Assembly (NCBI RefSeq): GCF_010727325.1
Contig: NZ_AP022565.1
Location: forward strand, 5,394,001 to 5,458,000
Reading direction: 5' to 3'
Length of the DNA stretch: 64,000 bases
Origin: Mycolicibacterium alvei
GTDB taxonomy: Bacteria; Actinomycetota; Actinomycetes; Mycobacteriales; Mycobacteriaceae
In this document: one piece after another, positions 43,243-50,938 of the stretch
Numbering within the stretch: the stretch's first letter is position 1
Layout: every line of letters starts with the position of its first letter
Translations under genes and position numbers: made by a program
The notes under the pieces: model-generated
What the model saw: the letters and a program-made list of their open reading frames with translations, nothing else
Told to the model about the DNA's origin: nothing
Databases searched by the model: none

Positions 43243-43312
43243 TCGACGGACCTCTGGTCAGCCGGCGGTTCGGCGCGCACACTTGAGGTGTCGTCGAACG
43301 TAGGGGGTTGCG

Positions 43313-43792
43313 ATGGTCGCGCAACTGTACGACTTCTTCGGTGAGGTCTTTCACCGGTACTTCCGACCCGCGATGGATGCGTATCCGCCACGGGGCGGGG
43401 GACCGGTCGAGAGAATGTTCAGGCTGACCGACGCCGTTCGGGATCCGCTGGAGCAGAGCAGGCGCGCAGCGTTGGCCTGGGGTCACGCCGAGGTGGGCGG
43501 CGCCCGGTTCGCCACGGAGCTGTTCGTCATCACCCAGCAGGGGTTGATCTATGCCGCCGAGTTGAACAACCCGCGCCGGTCGCTGTACTACCTGGCCACG
43601 CCGCCGTCGCTGTTCGATCCGTTCGTCGACCAGGTCGAGAGGGCCGAACTGCATGAGGGCGCGGTGGTCGTCGTGGACAACCGGTTCGGCCGGGACCTGG
43701 CCACCGCGCGTCCGATGGATGCCGCGCTGCGCCACATCATCGACGATCACTGGGCGCTGCGGGTGGACCTCTCCTCCCCGGCGCTGCGCTAA
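43313..43792 (+). CDS. Conserved hypothetical protein
   Basis: A 159-residue soluble protein that I do not recognise. It starts MVAQLYDFFGEVFHRYFRPAMD and ends with DAALRHIIDDHWALRVDLSS. No signal peptide, membrane helix or known catalytic motif is visible. Its codon pattern matches the neighbours and it has AGGGGG just upstream, so it is a real gene. Confidence 0.6.
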   Translation: MVAQLYDFFGEVFHRYFRPAMDAYPPRGGGPVERMFRLTDAVRDPLEQSRRAALAWGHAEVGGARFATELFVITQQGLIYAAELNNPRRSLYYLATPPSLFDPFVDQVERAELHEGAVVVVDNRFGRDLATARPMDAALRHIIDDHWALRVDLSSPALR

Positions 43793-43823
43793 CGGCGCCC
43801 TCGTCCGCGCCGATAACAGGTAC

Positions 43824-44267
43824 ATGAGTGGGTTCCGTAATGTCACCGCGCTCGCGCGCGCGGTCGTGCTGACCGCGCCGTGGTTGTGGGTGCCGACGGC
43901 GCACGCCGAAACCTTCGCGCAGCTCCCACCGGTTCCAGTGGTGGCGTCGCCGACGTGCGGCGGCAGCGTCAGCGCCGAGGCCCAGGTCGCGCCGGTGCAG
44001 ACCTACGACCGGGTGGAGGGCGGCGTCCGGGTGGCGATCCACTACGACGCAGGCGTCTACGACGGATCCTGCTCCCTCACCGTGGCTGCCACGTGGACCA
44101 ACCTCGACACCGGAGCCTCCGGAGGCGGCGACATCACCGCGGTCTCCACGATCGATGGGCATTACGGCTTCATCGGCTACGCCAACGCCACGTTCCAGAC
44201 GGGCAGCGGCACGGTGGTCGTCACGGTCAGTTCGCACCCGGGCGCCCAGATGCGGGTCACCGCATAA
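43824..44267 (+). CDS. Small secreted hypothetical protein
   Basis: A 147-residue exported protein. The signal peptide is cut after AHA (TALARAVVLTAPWLWVPTAHA). The mature part holds two Cys (SPTCGGS and YDGSCSL) likely to form a disulfide, and a beta-rich sequence ending in VVVTVSSHPGAQMRVTA. The ATG at 43824 is preceded by AACAGG. The frame is open upstream inside the previous gene, but that part is not plausible. I do not recognise the family. Confidence 0.6.
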   Translation: MSGFRNVTALARAVVLTAPWLWVPTAHAETFAQLPPVPVVASPTCGGSVSAEAQVAPVQTYDRVEGGVRVAIHYDAGVYDGSCSLTVAATWTNLDTGASGGGDITAVSTIDGHYGFIGYANATFQTGSGTVVVTVSSHPGAQMRVTA

Positions 44268-44324
44268 AAGGTGCCGCGGTCTGGAGGGCGGAGGGCGGCA
44301 CCTGCGCTACGGCCAAGTAGCGGT

Positions 44325-44966
44325 TCACGGCTCGGATCTGGGCGGCGCGGATGGTTCGCCTCGGGTGATGTTGGTTCCGAAATGCGTTGCCAGCGGCAGA
44401 AATATGTCATCAACGATCTCGAGGATGGTCTGCGGTGACACCGCCGTCATGGTCATGAGCAGTTCGTGTCGCAGGAGGTCCGCCGGCAGCGAGACGACGC
44501 GGGCCGGTGGCATGGCCGCGAGTTCGCCGCGGAGGACGGCACGCTCGACGATCTTCTCCATGGAACTCGGCCCCTGCGGAACGAACAAGGAGCGAAGCTC
44601 GTGCGGTGAGCCGCCGGCCTCGTCGAAGTAGGCGCCGAGTCGCGCGGCGAGCAGGCCGATGGTCCGGGATCGCCGGTCGTTGAAGGCGGTCAGGATCGCC
44701 AACACGTCGCCGCGCAGGGTCCCGGTGTCGGGCGTAGGGATCATGTCGACCTCGCCGCGGTGGCGGATCACCGCCTTGAGTAGGTCCAACCGGGATGGCC
44801 AGCGCCGGTACAGCACCGAACGCGCCGACCCCGACCTCGAGGCCACCGCGTCGATGGTGAATCGCTCATAGCCGGCCTCGATGAGTTGCTCCCAACCTGC
44901 GTCCAGGATCGCGGACTCCAGCGCGGCGCCGCGCCGCCGCTGCACTTCCGAATTCGTAGAGGACAC
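44325..44966 (-). CDS. TetR-family transcriptional regulator
   Basis: A 213-residue TetR protein. The HTH reads FTIDAVASRSGSARSVLYRRW (about residues 36-56) with RLDLLKAVI after it, and the C-terminal domain is of the TetR_C_16-like kind. It starts at a GTG (44966) without a strong ribosome binding site. It is divergent from the FAD monooxygenase and MFS exporter genes, and the gap carries an AGCAAC/GTTGCT dyad. It is therefore the probable drug-responsive repressor of those two genes. Confidence 0.87.
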   Translation of the reverse strand: MSSTNSEVQRRRGAALESAILDAGWEQLIEAGYERFTIDAVASRSGSARSVLYRRWPSRLDLLKAVIRHRGEVDMIPTPDTGTLRGDVLAILTAFNDRRSRTIGLLAARLGAYFDEAGGSPHELRSLFVPQGPSSMEKIVERAVLRGELAAMPPARVVSLPADLLRHELLMTMTAVSPQTILEIVDDIFLPLATHFGTNITRGEPSAPPRSEP

Positions 44967-45002
44967 TTGCGTAGCTTATCGCGCGCGGTTACCGTCGGCT
45001 TA

Positions 45003-45020
45003 AGCAACGCGCATGTTGCT
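45003..45020. promoter_or_regulatory. Operator-like dyad AGCAAC-N6-GTTGCT
   Basis: Perfect 6-bp arms lie in the divergent gap between the TetR gene (minus) and the monooxygenase gene (plus). The central GCGCAT is nearly symmetric. It is the likely TetR operator. Confidence 0.6.
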
Positions 45021-45106
45021 AATCGGATGTGTCTCCCGCGTCCGGGGCGGCCCAGCGCTGAGTCACACGGCGGCGACGTCATCGTGCTCCACGATCGGAG
45101 GATCTG

Positions 45107-46366
45107 ATCACCATTCCCACCGCCCTGATCTCCGGTGCAAGCATCGCCGGCCCCGTACTGGCCTTTTGGCTGGCAGAGGCCGGCTGGGACGTCACCGTCG
45201 TCGAACGCGCCGACCGCCTGCGCACCGGCGGCTACCCGGTCGACATCCGCGGCACCGCAATCGATGTCGTCCGCCGAATGGGCCTTTACGAGCAGATCTC
45301 GGCGCAGCGTTACCGACACGTACCGGTGGTGCTGCTGACACCCGGCGGACGCCGGCTGTGCACACTGGACTACGGCAATCTGCTGAGCAGCGCCGGCAGC
45401 GCAGACGTGGAGCTTACCAAGGGCGCGCTTAGCGAAATCCTTTACCGGGCAACGGCGGATCAGGTCTCCTACGTCTTCGGTGACTCGATCGCGGCGGTGA
45501 CCCAGGCGGGCCGGTGTGTCGACGTCGCCTTCGACCGCGGTGCACCCCGGACCTTCGACGTCGTGATCGGCGCCGACGGCATCCACTCCGCCGTGCGCAG
45601 GCTGACATTCGGCGCCGAACAAAGTTTCATCCGCCACTTGGGCCCGTACGCCGCGGTCTGGGATGTGCCGACCGACATGTTCGCCCCGGGAACTGGGTTC
45701 CTCTATTCGCATGCAGGGCGCACGGCCGTGGTCGAGCGCCCGGCCGACGGTGGCGCCGCCCGCGCGTTCCTCACCTTCGTCCACCGGGCGCCGGGCACCG
45801 TGAACCTGCGCGACGCCGACCAGATCCTTGCCGCCCTGCGCGAGGCGTTCGCCGAGGACAACTGGCGCACCCACGACATCATCGAGACCCTGCCGGACGC
45901 CGATGACGTCTACTTCGATTCCGTCAGCCAGGTCCGCATGGATTGCTGGAGCGCCGGTCGTGTGGCACTCGTCGGCGACGCCGGCTACGCGCCGGCGTTC
46001 CTATCGGGGCAGGGCACCAGCATCGCGATCGCCGGTGCGTACGTGCTGGCCGGTGAGTTGGCAAGGCATCGACAGCCGGAACAGGCCTTCGCGGCGTACG
46101 AGCACCGACTGCGCGGTTACGTGGAGAAGAACCAGAACCTGGCATTGCGCATGAGCTCTACCGTGCTGTCCCGCACCATCGGACAACTGTTGCGCCGCAA
46201 CGTCAAACTGTGTGCAGTGCCGTGGCTACATCGGCTCGGCCTCCTGCACCTGCTGCAGTCCGAGCTCCGGGCCGCCGCCGTCGATCTGGCGCTGACTCAG
46301 CACGATCTGCCGCCCGTCTCGGGACTTCCCGAAGCGCACCGCACGGCACCAGGAGATGCATCGTGA
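45107..46366 (+). CDS. FAD-dependent aromatic-type monooxygenase with apparent ATC start
   Basis: A 419-residue flavoprotein monooxygenase. Read from 45107 it begins ITIPTALISGASIAGPVLAF, which contains the FAD GxGxxG-type loop. The second FAD block is VGDAGYAPAFLSGQGTS (about residue 290) and a GADGIHSAVRR motif lies near 160. No ATG, GTG or TTG exists in frame between the stop at 45059 and Met 45278, which lies after the FAD loop. GGAGG (45097-45101) sits five bases before ATC 45107, so an ATC start or a one-base error is likely. It may inactivate an aromatic drug or toxin, as tetracycline-type monooxygenases do. It is coupled to the MFS gene by GTGA. Confidence 0.8.
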   Translation: MTIPTALISGASIAGPVLAFWLAEAGWDVTVVERADRLRTGGYPVDIRGTAIDVVRRMGLYEQISAQRYRHVPVVLLTPGGRRLCTLDYGNLLSSAGSADVELTKGALSEILYRATADQVSYVFGDSIAAVTQAGRCVDVAFDRGAPRTFDVVIGADGIHSAVRRLTFGAEQSFIRHLGPYAAVWDVPTDMFAPGTGFLYSHAGRTAVVERPADGGAARAFLTFVHRAPGTVNLRDADQILAALREAFAEDNWRTHDIIETLPDADDVYFDSVSQVRMDCWSAGRVALVGDAGYAPAFLSGQGTSIAIAGAYVLAGELARHRQPEQAFAAYEHRLRGYVEKNQNLALRMSSTVLSRTIGQLLRRNVKLCAVPWLHRLGLLHLLQSELRAAAVDLALTQHDLPPVSGLPEAHRTAPGDAS

Positions 46367-47811
46367 CAAAGACTCTGGACACGCCCACCCCCGGCCCCCT
46401 GCAGCAGCTGGGGCGCAAGCGGCTCATCCTGTGGGCGGCCGTTCTCACGCTTGCCAATGTCCTGGCCGACGTGGTCGTCGGTTCACCCCTGATGGTCCTC
46501 CCCCTGCTGCTGGACCACTTCGACACCGACCAGGCCGGCTGGCTGAATGCAAGTGCGATGCTGGCCGGCGCCATCTGGTCGCCGCTGCTGGCGAAAAGCT
46601 CCGACATCTTCGGCAAGCGCCGCATCCTCACCGGCACACTGCTGCTCGCAGGCGTGGGAGCCGTGGTCTGTCTCGTTGCCCCGACCTTGTGGATCTTCCT
46701 GGTGGGCCGTTTCCTGCAGGGCGCGGCGTTCGCGGCGGTCTTCCTCACGGTGGCCCTCGCGCGCCAGATCTGCTCCCCGCGGCTGGCGATGGCCATCGTC
46801 GGTGTCGTGACGTCCGGCTCGTCGCTCGTCGGAATCATCGAGCCGTTCCTGACGAAGCCGGTCATCGACATGTTCGGCTACCGAGGTGTTTTCGTGGCGG
46901 CGGCGCTGCTCGCCGTCGGAGCCGCGTCGTGCGTACAGATCTTCATCCCGGAGTCGCCGATTCGCAGTACCGGCCGGGTCGACATTGGCGGAGCGCTTCT
47001 GCTCGGCGGCGGCCTTGGTGCGGTGCTCGCCTACATCAGCCTCGGCAGAGACCTCGGATGGTTGTCCGGGACAATGATCCTGCTGCTGGCGGCCGGCGGT
47101 GTGGCGTTGGCCGGCTGGGTGTTGCTGGCGCTACGCGTCGACCAACCCGTCATCGACATCCGGGCCTTGACGCGCCCGATCCTGTTGACTCTGCTGGCCC
47201 TGGTCCTGGCCGCAGGAGCGTTCCGGAGCGTGCTGCAACTGACCGGCATCATCGCCCAGGTACCACCGGAGCTGGGGCTCGGATACGGGTTGGGCAATGG
47301 TGAGGCGGTGGCAGTGCTCCTCGCCGCGCCTAATCTCGGCATCGTCATCGGCGGGGTGTGCGCCGGGTGGATCGCCGGGCGGGTCGGCCCGGCGCTGCCC
47401 CTCCTCGTCGCCATCGCCGTCGGGGCGGTCGGCACTTTCGCGATGTCGGCCGGTGTATCCGTGCTGCCGGTGGCCGTCGCGTGCGGCGCCTTGCTCGGGA
47501 TGGCCGCCGGCGCGATCGGGGCCTCCGGATACAACCTGGCCATCAGCCTCGAGGCGCCTGAGCGCCAGGGCGCGATCGCCGGCCTGGTCTCGGTGGTGCT
47601 GGCCCTCGGATCGGTGATCGTCAATGTGGTCGGGGCCGAGGTGCTGAAGGGGACGCAGATACCGGGCGTCTTCGCCGGCGGCGCCCCGGTCAGCACGGTG
47701 ACAGGTGTGTACCTCTACGTGGCAATGGCGGGATCACTCTTCGTTGTCGCTGCGGTTCCCGCGCTCATCCTGGCGCGTGCGACGACGACTCGCGACGTGC
47801 GGGGGAGCTAG
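46363..47811 (+). CDS. MFS-family drug exporter
   Basis: A 482-residue protein with about 14 membrane segments. The major-facilitator loop motif KSSDIFGKRRIL (about residue 80) lies between helices 2 and 3, and GRFLQGAAFAAVFLTVALAR marks helix 4. This is the layout of DHA2-type multidrug exporters. The GTG at 46363 (AGGAGA upstream) overlaps the monooxygenase stop, so the two are made together, under the TetR at 44325. It meets the convergent cupin gene with a 4-base overlap. Confidence 0.88.
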   Translation: MTKTLDTPTPGPLQQLGRKRLILWAAVLTLANVLADVVVGSPLMVLPLLLDHFDTDQAGWLNASAMLAGAIWSPLLAKSSDIFGKRRILTGTLLLAGVGAVVCLVAPTLWIFLVGRFLQGAAFAAVFLTVALARQICSPRLAMAIVGVVTSGSSLVGIIEPFLTKPVIDMFGYRGVFVAAALLAVGAASCVQIFIPESPIRSTGRVDIGGALLLGGGLGAVLAYISLGRDLGWLSGTMILLLAAGGVALAGWVLLALRVDQPVIDIRALTRPILLTLLALVLAAGAFRSVLQLTGIIAQVPPELGLGYGLGNGEAVAVLLAAPNLGIVIGGVCAGWIAGRVGPALPLLVAIAVGAVGTFAMSAGVSVLPVAVACGALLGMAAGAIGASGYNLAISLEAPERQGAIAGLVSVVLALGSVIVNVVGAEVLKGTQIPGVFAGGAPVSTVTGVYLYVAMAGSLFVVAAVPALILARATTTRDVRGS

Positions 47812-48158
47812 TGTGCGGTGAGGTAGACCTTGCGCAACGGGGTCCGCACTGTCCACACCGTTTGCGTACCCGCCGCCAGTCGCACCACGTCGCCGGCGGT
47901 CAGCTCCAAAGACGAAGTGCCGTCGGCGAAATCGACACGCGCCGAACCGGATATGACGACGAACAGTTCGTCGACCTCCGTGTCGTGCATGACGCCTTCG
48001 GTCATCTCCCAGACGCCGACTTCCAGACCGGCGAACATACCCAGGACGGCGGTACCGGTGTGCGGCTGACCACCGGCAGATTCGGTGTCGGGGACCGCGG
48101 TCATCTCCAGAGGCGCCGCAACGGCGCTGACGGCCGAGTTCGGCGTGAATTCATTCAT
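47808..48158 (-). CDS. Cupin-domain protein
   Basis: A 116-residue single cupin: GVWEMTEGVMHDTEVDELFVVISGSARV carries the first motif with His and Glu, and LTAGDVVRLAAGTQTVWTV the second. Metal-binding His is present only partly, so it may be a binding protein rather than an enzyme. The ATG at 48158 has AGGAGG eight bases upstream. It is co-directional with the lutC fragment 72 bp upstream and may have shared its promoter. Confidence 0.78.
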   Translation of the reverse strand: MNEFTPNSAVSAVAAPLEMTAVPDTESAGGQPHTGTAVLGMFAGLEVGVWEMTEGVMHDTEVDELFVVISGSARVDFADGTSSLELTAGDVVRLAAGTQTVWTVRTPLRKVYLTAH

Positions 48159-48230
48159 GTCGCAATCCTCCTGAGTTTGGCGGGAATGAGCAATTGAGCG
48201 TGGGGGTGGAGCAGACCGCACCGGGCGTCC

Positions 48231-48608
48231 TCAGCGATGAGGAGCGAATGGTCGACCTTCAAACTGCTGATGTCCGGCGGTGGGATCACAGCCTTCAACG
48301 AGCAGTACATTCAATCGGCGCGGGCCGTGCACGCCTTCTATCCGGTTGAGCTCGATGTCGCTGGTCGCGCTCGGACCCGAGATGAATGTCAGGGGACTGG
48401 TCTGGTCGAGTAGAGCGAATGCCTGCGGAACCGTGTCCACGATTTGATCGGCGAACACGACACAGATGTGATGATCCGGCACGAGCGTGAGGGCGCGCCG
48501 GCCCTGAGTGATTCCGGCGTCGAGCACCACGGTCCCCGTCGCGGCGATTCCCAGCGCGCACCCCGTCACTACGGCCGCGACCTGATCGAGTTGGTCGACA
48601 GTTAGAGG
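48231..48608 (-). pseudogene. lutC: lutC 3' fragment (LUD-domain), truncated by IS
   Basis: Only the last 125 codons remain, from the IS edge at 48608 to TGA at 48231. The sequence fits the C-terminal half of LutC, a LUD-domain subunit of the L-lactate oxidation complex: GIAATGTVVLDAG, RRALTLVPDHHICVV, and FISGPSATSDIELNRIEGVHGPR. The first half is absent from the other side of the IS, where an acyl-CoA dehydrogenase gene lies instead. The gene was therefore broken in the donor DNA, not here. It marks the right edge of the cargo. Confidence 0.85.
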
Positions 48609-48664
48609 CAATGCCGCGCAGTTAAGCGTGTGACTGGTGTGGCAATTGTGACACGCCGTGTGGG

Positions 48665-50077
48665 ATGCCGGTAGGACAGCGGAACTCCCGGTATCGATGG
48701 ATTGTCCGTCCAAAGACACCATCTCACCAGGGAGTTCCGCTGTCTGTTCAGTCTGTCATCTGTCCTGGGCCACCGGGTCGTCAGGGCCGGTTCGCGCCGG
48801 GCCATCTGGGCGAGTTGACCCGGATCGTGTCCGCCGATCTTGTAGATGCCGCCTTGGAGAACACCGGCCGCGTACAGCGCCGTGTTCGGGTGCTGCCCTC
48901 GCGGGTCGTGGTCTACCTGCTGCTGGCCGGGGCGTTGTTCGCCGAGATCGGATACCAGCAGGTCTGGGCGCGGCTGGTCGCCGCCTGGATCCGGTCACCG
49001 TGGCCGCACCGGGTTCTTCGGCACTGTCACAAGCATTGCGACGTGTCGGAGTTGCCCCGCTGCGCGAATTGTTCACCCTGGTACGCGGCCCGGCTGTCGG
49101 CGCGACGCGCTGGCATGGGCTGTTGGTCTGCGCGATCGACGGCACCTCGATGTTCGTGCCCAACAGTGCAGCCAACGCCGCAGCGTTCGGCCGCCAAACC
49201 GGCCGCCCGACGCCGAGTCCGGTATCCGATGCTGCGCATGCTGACGGTCGTGGCGTGTGGCACCCGCACCGTCGTCGATGCCGTGTTCGGCGCCTACGGA
49301 GTAGGCGAAACCACCTATGCACCAACGCTGCTGCGGTGCCTGAAACCAGACATGCTGCTGTTGGCTGACCGCAACTTCGCCGTCACAGCTCTCGTGGAAA
49401 GATCGCCTCGACCCATGCCGAGTTGCTGATCCGCTGCAAAGACGCCCGTGTGCTGCCCCGATCAAGACGCTGGCGGACCGGACGTGGCTGGCACGGATGG
49501 GCGCGGTGACCGTGCGGGTGATCGACGCCCGCATCAGCGTGCGGCTCGACGGCGGGGCGACCCGCTACGGTCACTACCGCCTGGTCACCACCCTGCTAGA
49601 CGAAAAGCAATATCCCGCAGACGAACTGGTCGAGCTCTACCATCAACGGTGGGAGATTGAAACCAGCTACCTGGAATTGAAATCGACCATTCTGGGCGGA
49701 CGAGTGCTGCGCGCGGGTACCCCGCCGGCATCACCCAAGAGGTCTACGCACTGCTGATCACCTACCAGGCCCTGCGCACCGCCCTGGCCGATACCGCACT
49801 GGCCCGTCCCGACATCGGCCCCGACCGGCTGAGCCTCACCGTCGCCCTGAACACCGCCCGCGACCAAGTCATTCACGCCGCCGCAACGATCGCCGACGCC
49901 ACCATCGACCTGATCGGCTGCATCGGAGCCGCCGCCCTCAACCAGCCGCTACCAGCGCGGCGATCACGCTCGAGTCCCCGAGTGGTCAAACGCGCCATTT
50001 CCAAGCACCGGGCTAAAGGCGCCATCGACCGCACCAACTACACAACCGCCATCACCATCGAAATCCTCGACGGTTGA
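48665..50077 (+). pseudogene. IS4-family DDE transposase, frameshifted (right copy)
   Basis: It matches the left transposase, with [15 protein letters not shown] and the two Asp motifs. Six single bases are missing relative to a full frame: a G near 48983 (GTCGCCGCC), a C near 49207, a G near 49222, an A near 49400, and the two C positions shared with the left copy near 49460 and 49722. Adding six bases gives one frame of 473 codons. The start is uncertain; ATG 48665 is the first in frame, but the codons between it and about 48745 lie in the stem-loop. As written it is non-functional. Confidence 0.85.
48676..48743. repeat. Internal stem-loop of the IS, 14-bp perfect arms
   Basis: Arms at 48676-48689 and 48730-48743 are exact reverse complements. 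The same structure is in the left copy. In IS10/IS50-type elements an inward stem-loop hides the transposase ribosome binding site in read-through transcripts; the GGGAG in this right arm could be hidden in the same way. Confidence 0.6.
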
Positions 50078-50110
50078 CAACAGGGCGCGGACCTTAACTG
50101 CGCGGCATTG

Positions 50111-50120
50111 CCCCTAGCGC
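50111..50120. repeat. Right 10-bp target-site duplication of the compound transposon
   Basis: CCCCTAGCGC, identical to 7581-7590 and directly outside the right IS end. Deleting 7591-50120 would restore a roughly 17-bp gap between the convergent cyclase and acyl-CoA dehydrogenase genes. Confidence 0.85.
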
Positions 50121-50134
50121 TCGGCAGGGAAACG

Positions 50135-50935
50135 CTACAACTGGGCCAGACGGGGGACGGTGCCGCGGGCGCGCAGCCCGGCGCCGGCCTTACGGGTGAG
50201 TTCCCGTGAGCTGCCCAGCAATCCGTCCAGCACCAGGACCCGCTTCACATGGTTGTGCAGCTCGTGCTCCTCGGTGAAGCCGATACCGCCGAGCACCTGC
50301 TGGCAGTGCTTTGCCGCGGTCAGCGCGGCCTTGCCCGCAGCGGCCTTGGCCAGCAGCGAGTTCAGATCGACGTTGTCCGAGCCGGACAGGCTCAGCGTCG
50401 CCTCGGCGCCCTCGATGGCGACCAGGGTCTCGGCCAACTTGTGCCGCACGGCCTGGAAGGACGAGATCGGCTTGCCGAACTGGACCCGGTCCAGTGCGTG
50501 CTGCCGGGCCAGCGCCAGCATCGCGCGGGCCGAGCCCACCAGCCACCAGCCCAGGGCGCGGCGGGCCTCCGATACCCGGAGCAGTTGGCCGTCGGGTACC
50601 TCCCGCAGGGGTAGCCCACCGAGGGTCGGATTGTCCTGGCTGCTCTCGCGCTCCCACACCACCCAGGTACCACCGGCATAGGGCATCGGCGGGGTACCGC
50701 CGGGCAGACCACCGATGGTCTCGAGTAGAACATCGTTGAGAACCGAGGCGTGCGAACCGGTTTCGCCCAGCAGCCGGAACACCAGCGGCAGGGCGACGTC
50801 CGGCATGTCGGACAGCATCTCGGCCCAGCCCAGTTCGGCCAGCGCGGCGTCCAACTCGGCACCCGATGCCGACAGCATGGTCTTACGAAGGGTGTCTTCG
50901 AGCAGGCCGAGTGATTCGGAATCCATATCAGTCAC
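50135..50935 (-). CDS. Acyl-CoA dehydrogenase family protein, short partner subunit
   Basis: A 266-residue protein matching mainly the C-terminal helical domain of acyl-CoA dehydrogenases: VSEARRALGWWLVGSARAML, ALDRVQFGKPISSFQAVRHKLAE, and HCQQVLGGIGFTEEHELHNHVKR. The N-terminal half is reduced and lacks the usual flavin-contacting strands. Such short proteins pair with a full-length partner to form a heteromeric enzyme, as in steroid side-chain dehydrogenases; the neighbour at 50939 is the obvious partner. The GTG at 50935 lies three bases after the partner's stop, with GGAAGGAG upstream. Confidence 0.85.
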   Translation of the reverse strand: MTDMDSESLGLLEDTLRKTMLSASGAELDAALAELGWAEMLSDMPDVALPLVFRLLGETGSHASVLNDVLLETIGGLPGGTPPMPYAGGTWVVWERESSQDNPTLGGLPLREVPDGQLLRVSEARRALGWWLVGSARAMLALARQHALDRVQFGKPISSFQAVRHKLAETLVAIEGAEATLSLSGSDNVDLNSLLAKAAAGKAALTAAKHCQQVLGGIGFTEEHELHNHVKRVLVLDGLLGSSRELTRKAGAGLRARGTVPRLAQL

Positions 50936-50938
50936 GTC

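Larger units (their letters stand above)
7591..50110. mobile_element. IS4-family compound transposon, 42,520 bp, with mce operon and arr as cargo
   Basis: Two inverted IS copies (7591-9094 and 48609-50110) enclose 39.5 kb of cargo. The outer flanks are an exact 10-bp direct repeat, CCCCTAGCGC, the length expected of an IS4-family target duplication. The inner flanks (CGACTAGCGG at 9095-9104 and CAGTTAGAGG at 48599-48608) do not match each other, as expected if the two IS copies first inserted separately in the donor DNA. Both outer ends are the transposase-3' end (GGTCCGCG after the 18-bp repeat) and both inner ends are the other end (CGTGTGAC). A single IS insertion that was misassembled cannot give that. 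No integrase, conjugation or phage genes are present. The donor replicon is unknown. Confidence 0.82.
48609..50110 (+). mobile_element. Right IS copy (IS4 family), 1502 bp
   Basis: The same element as 7591-9094 in inverted orientation, with the same 18-bp terminal repeats. Inside it, 14-bp arms ACAGCGGAACTCCC (48676-48689) and their complement (48730-48743) can form a stem with a 40-base loop close to the transposase start. The copy is two bases shorter than the left one, and all differences are single bases in homopolymer runs. Confidence 0.92.

Noticed and set aside
7624..50077. Programmed frameshifting in the transposase
   Set aside because: The breaks are at different places in the two copies, are more than one per gene, and all are deletions in base runs.
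7591..50110. Possible prophage or conjugative element
   Set aside because: No integrase, capsid, relaxase or type IV secretion gene, and no tRNA attachment site; IS ends with a 10-bp duplication explain the borders better.
7591..50120. A simple IS insertion wrongly joined to other DNA by assembly
   Set aside because: Both outer ends are the same IS end. A single insertion would have one end of each kind next to its target repeats.
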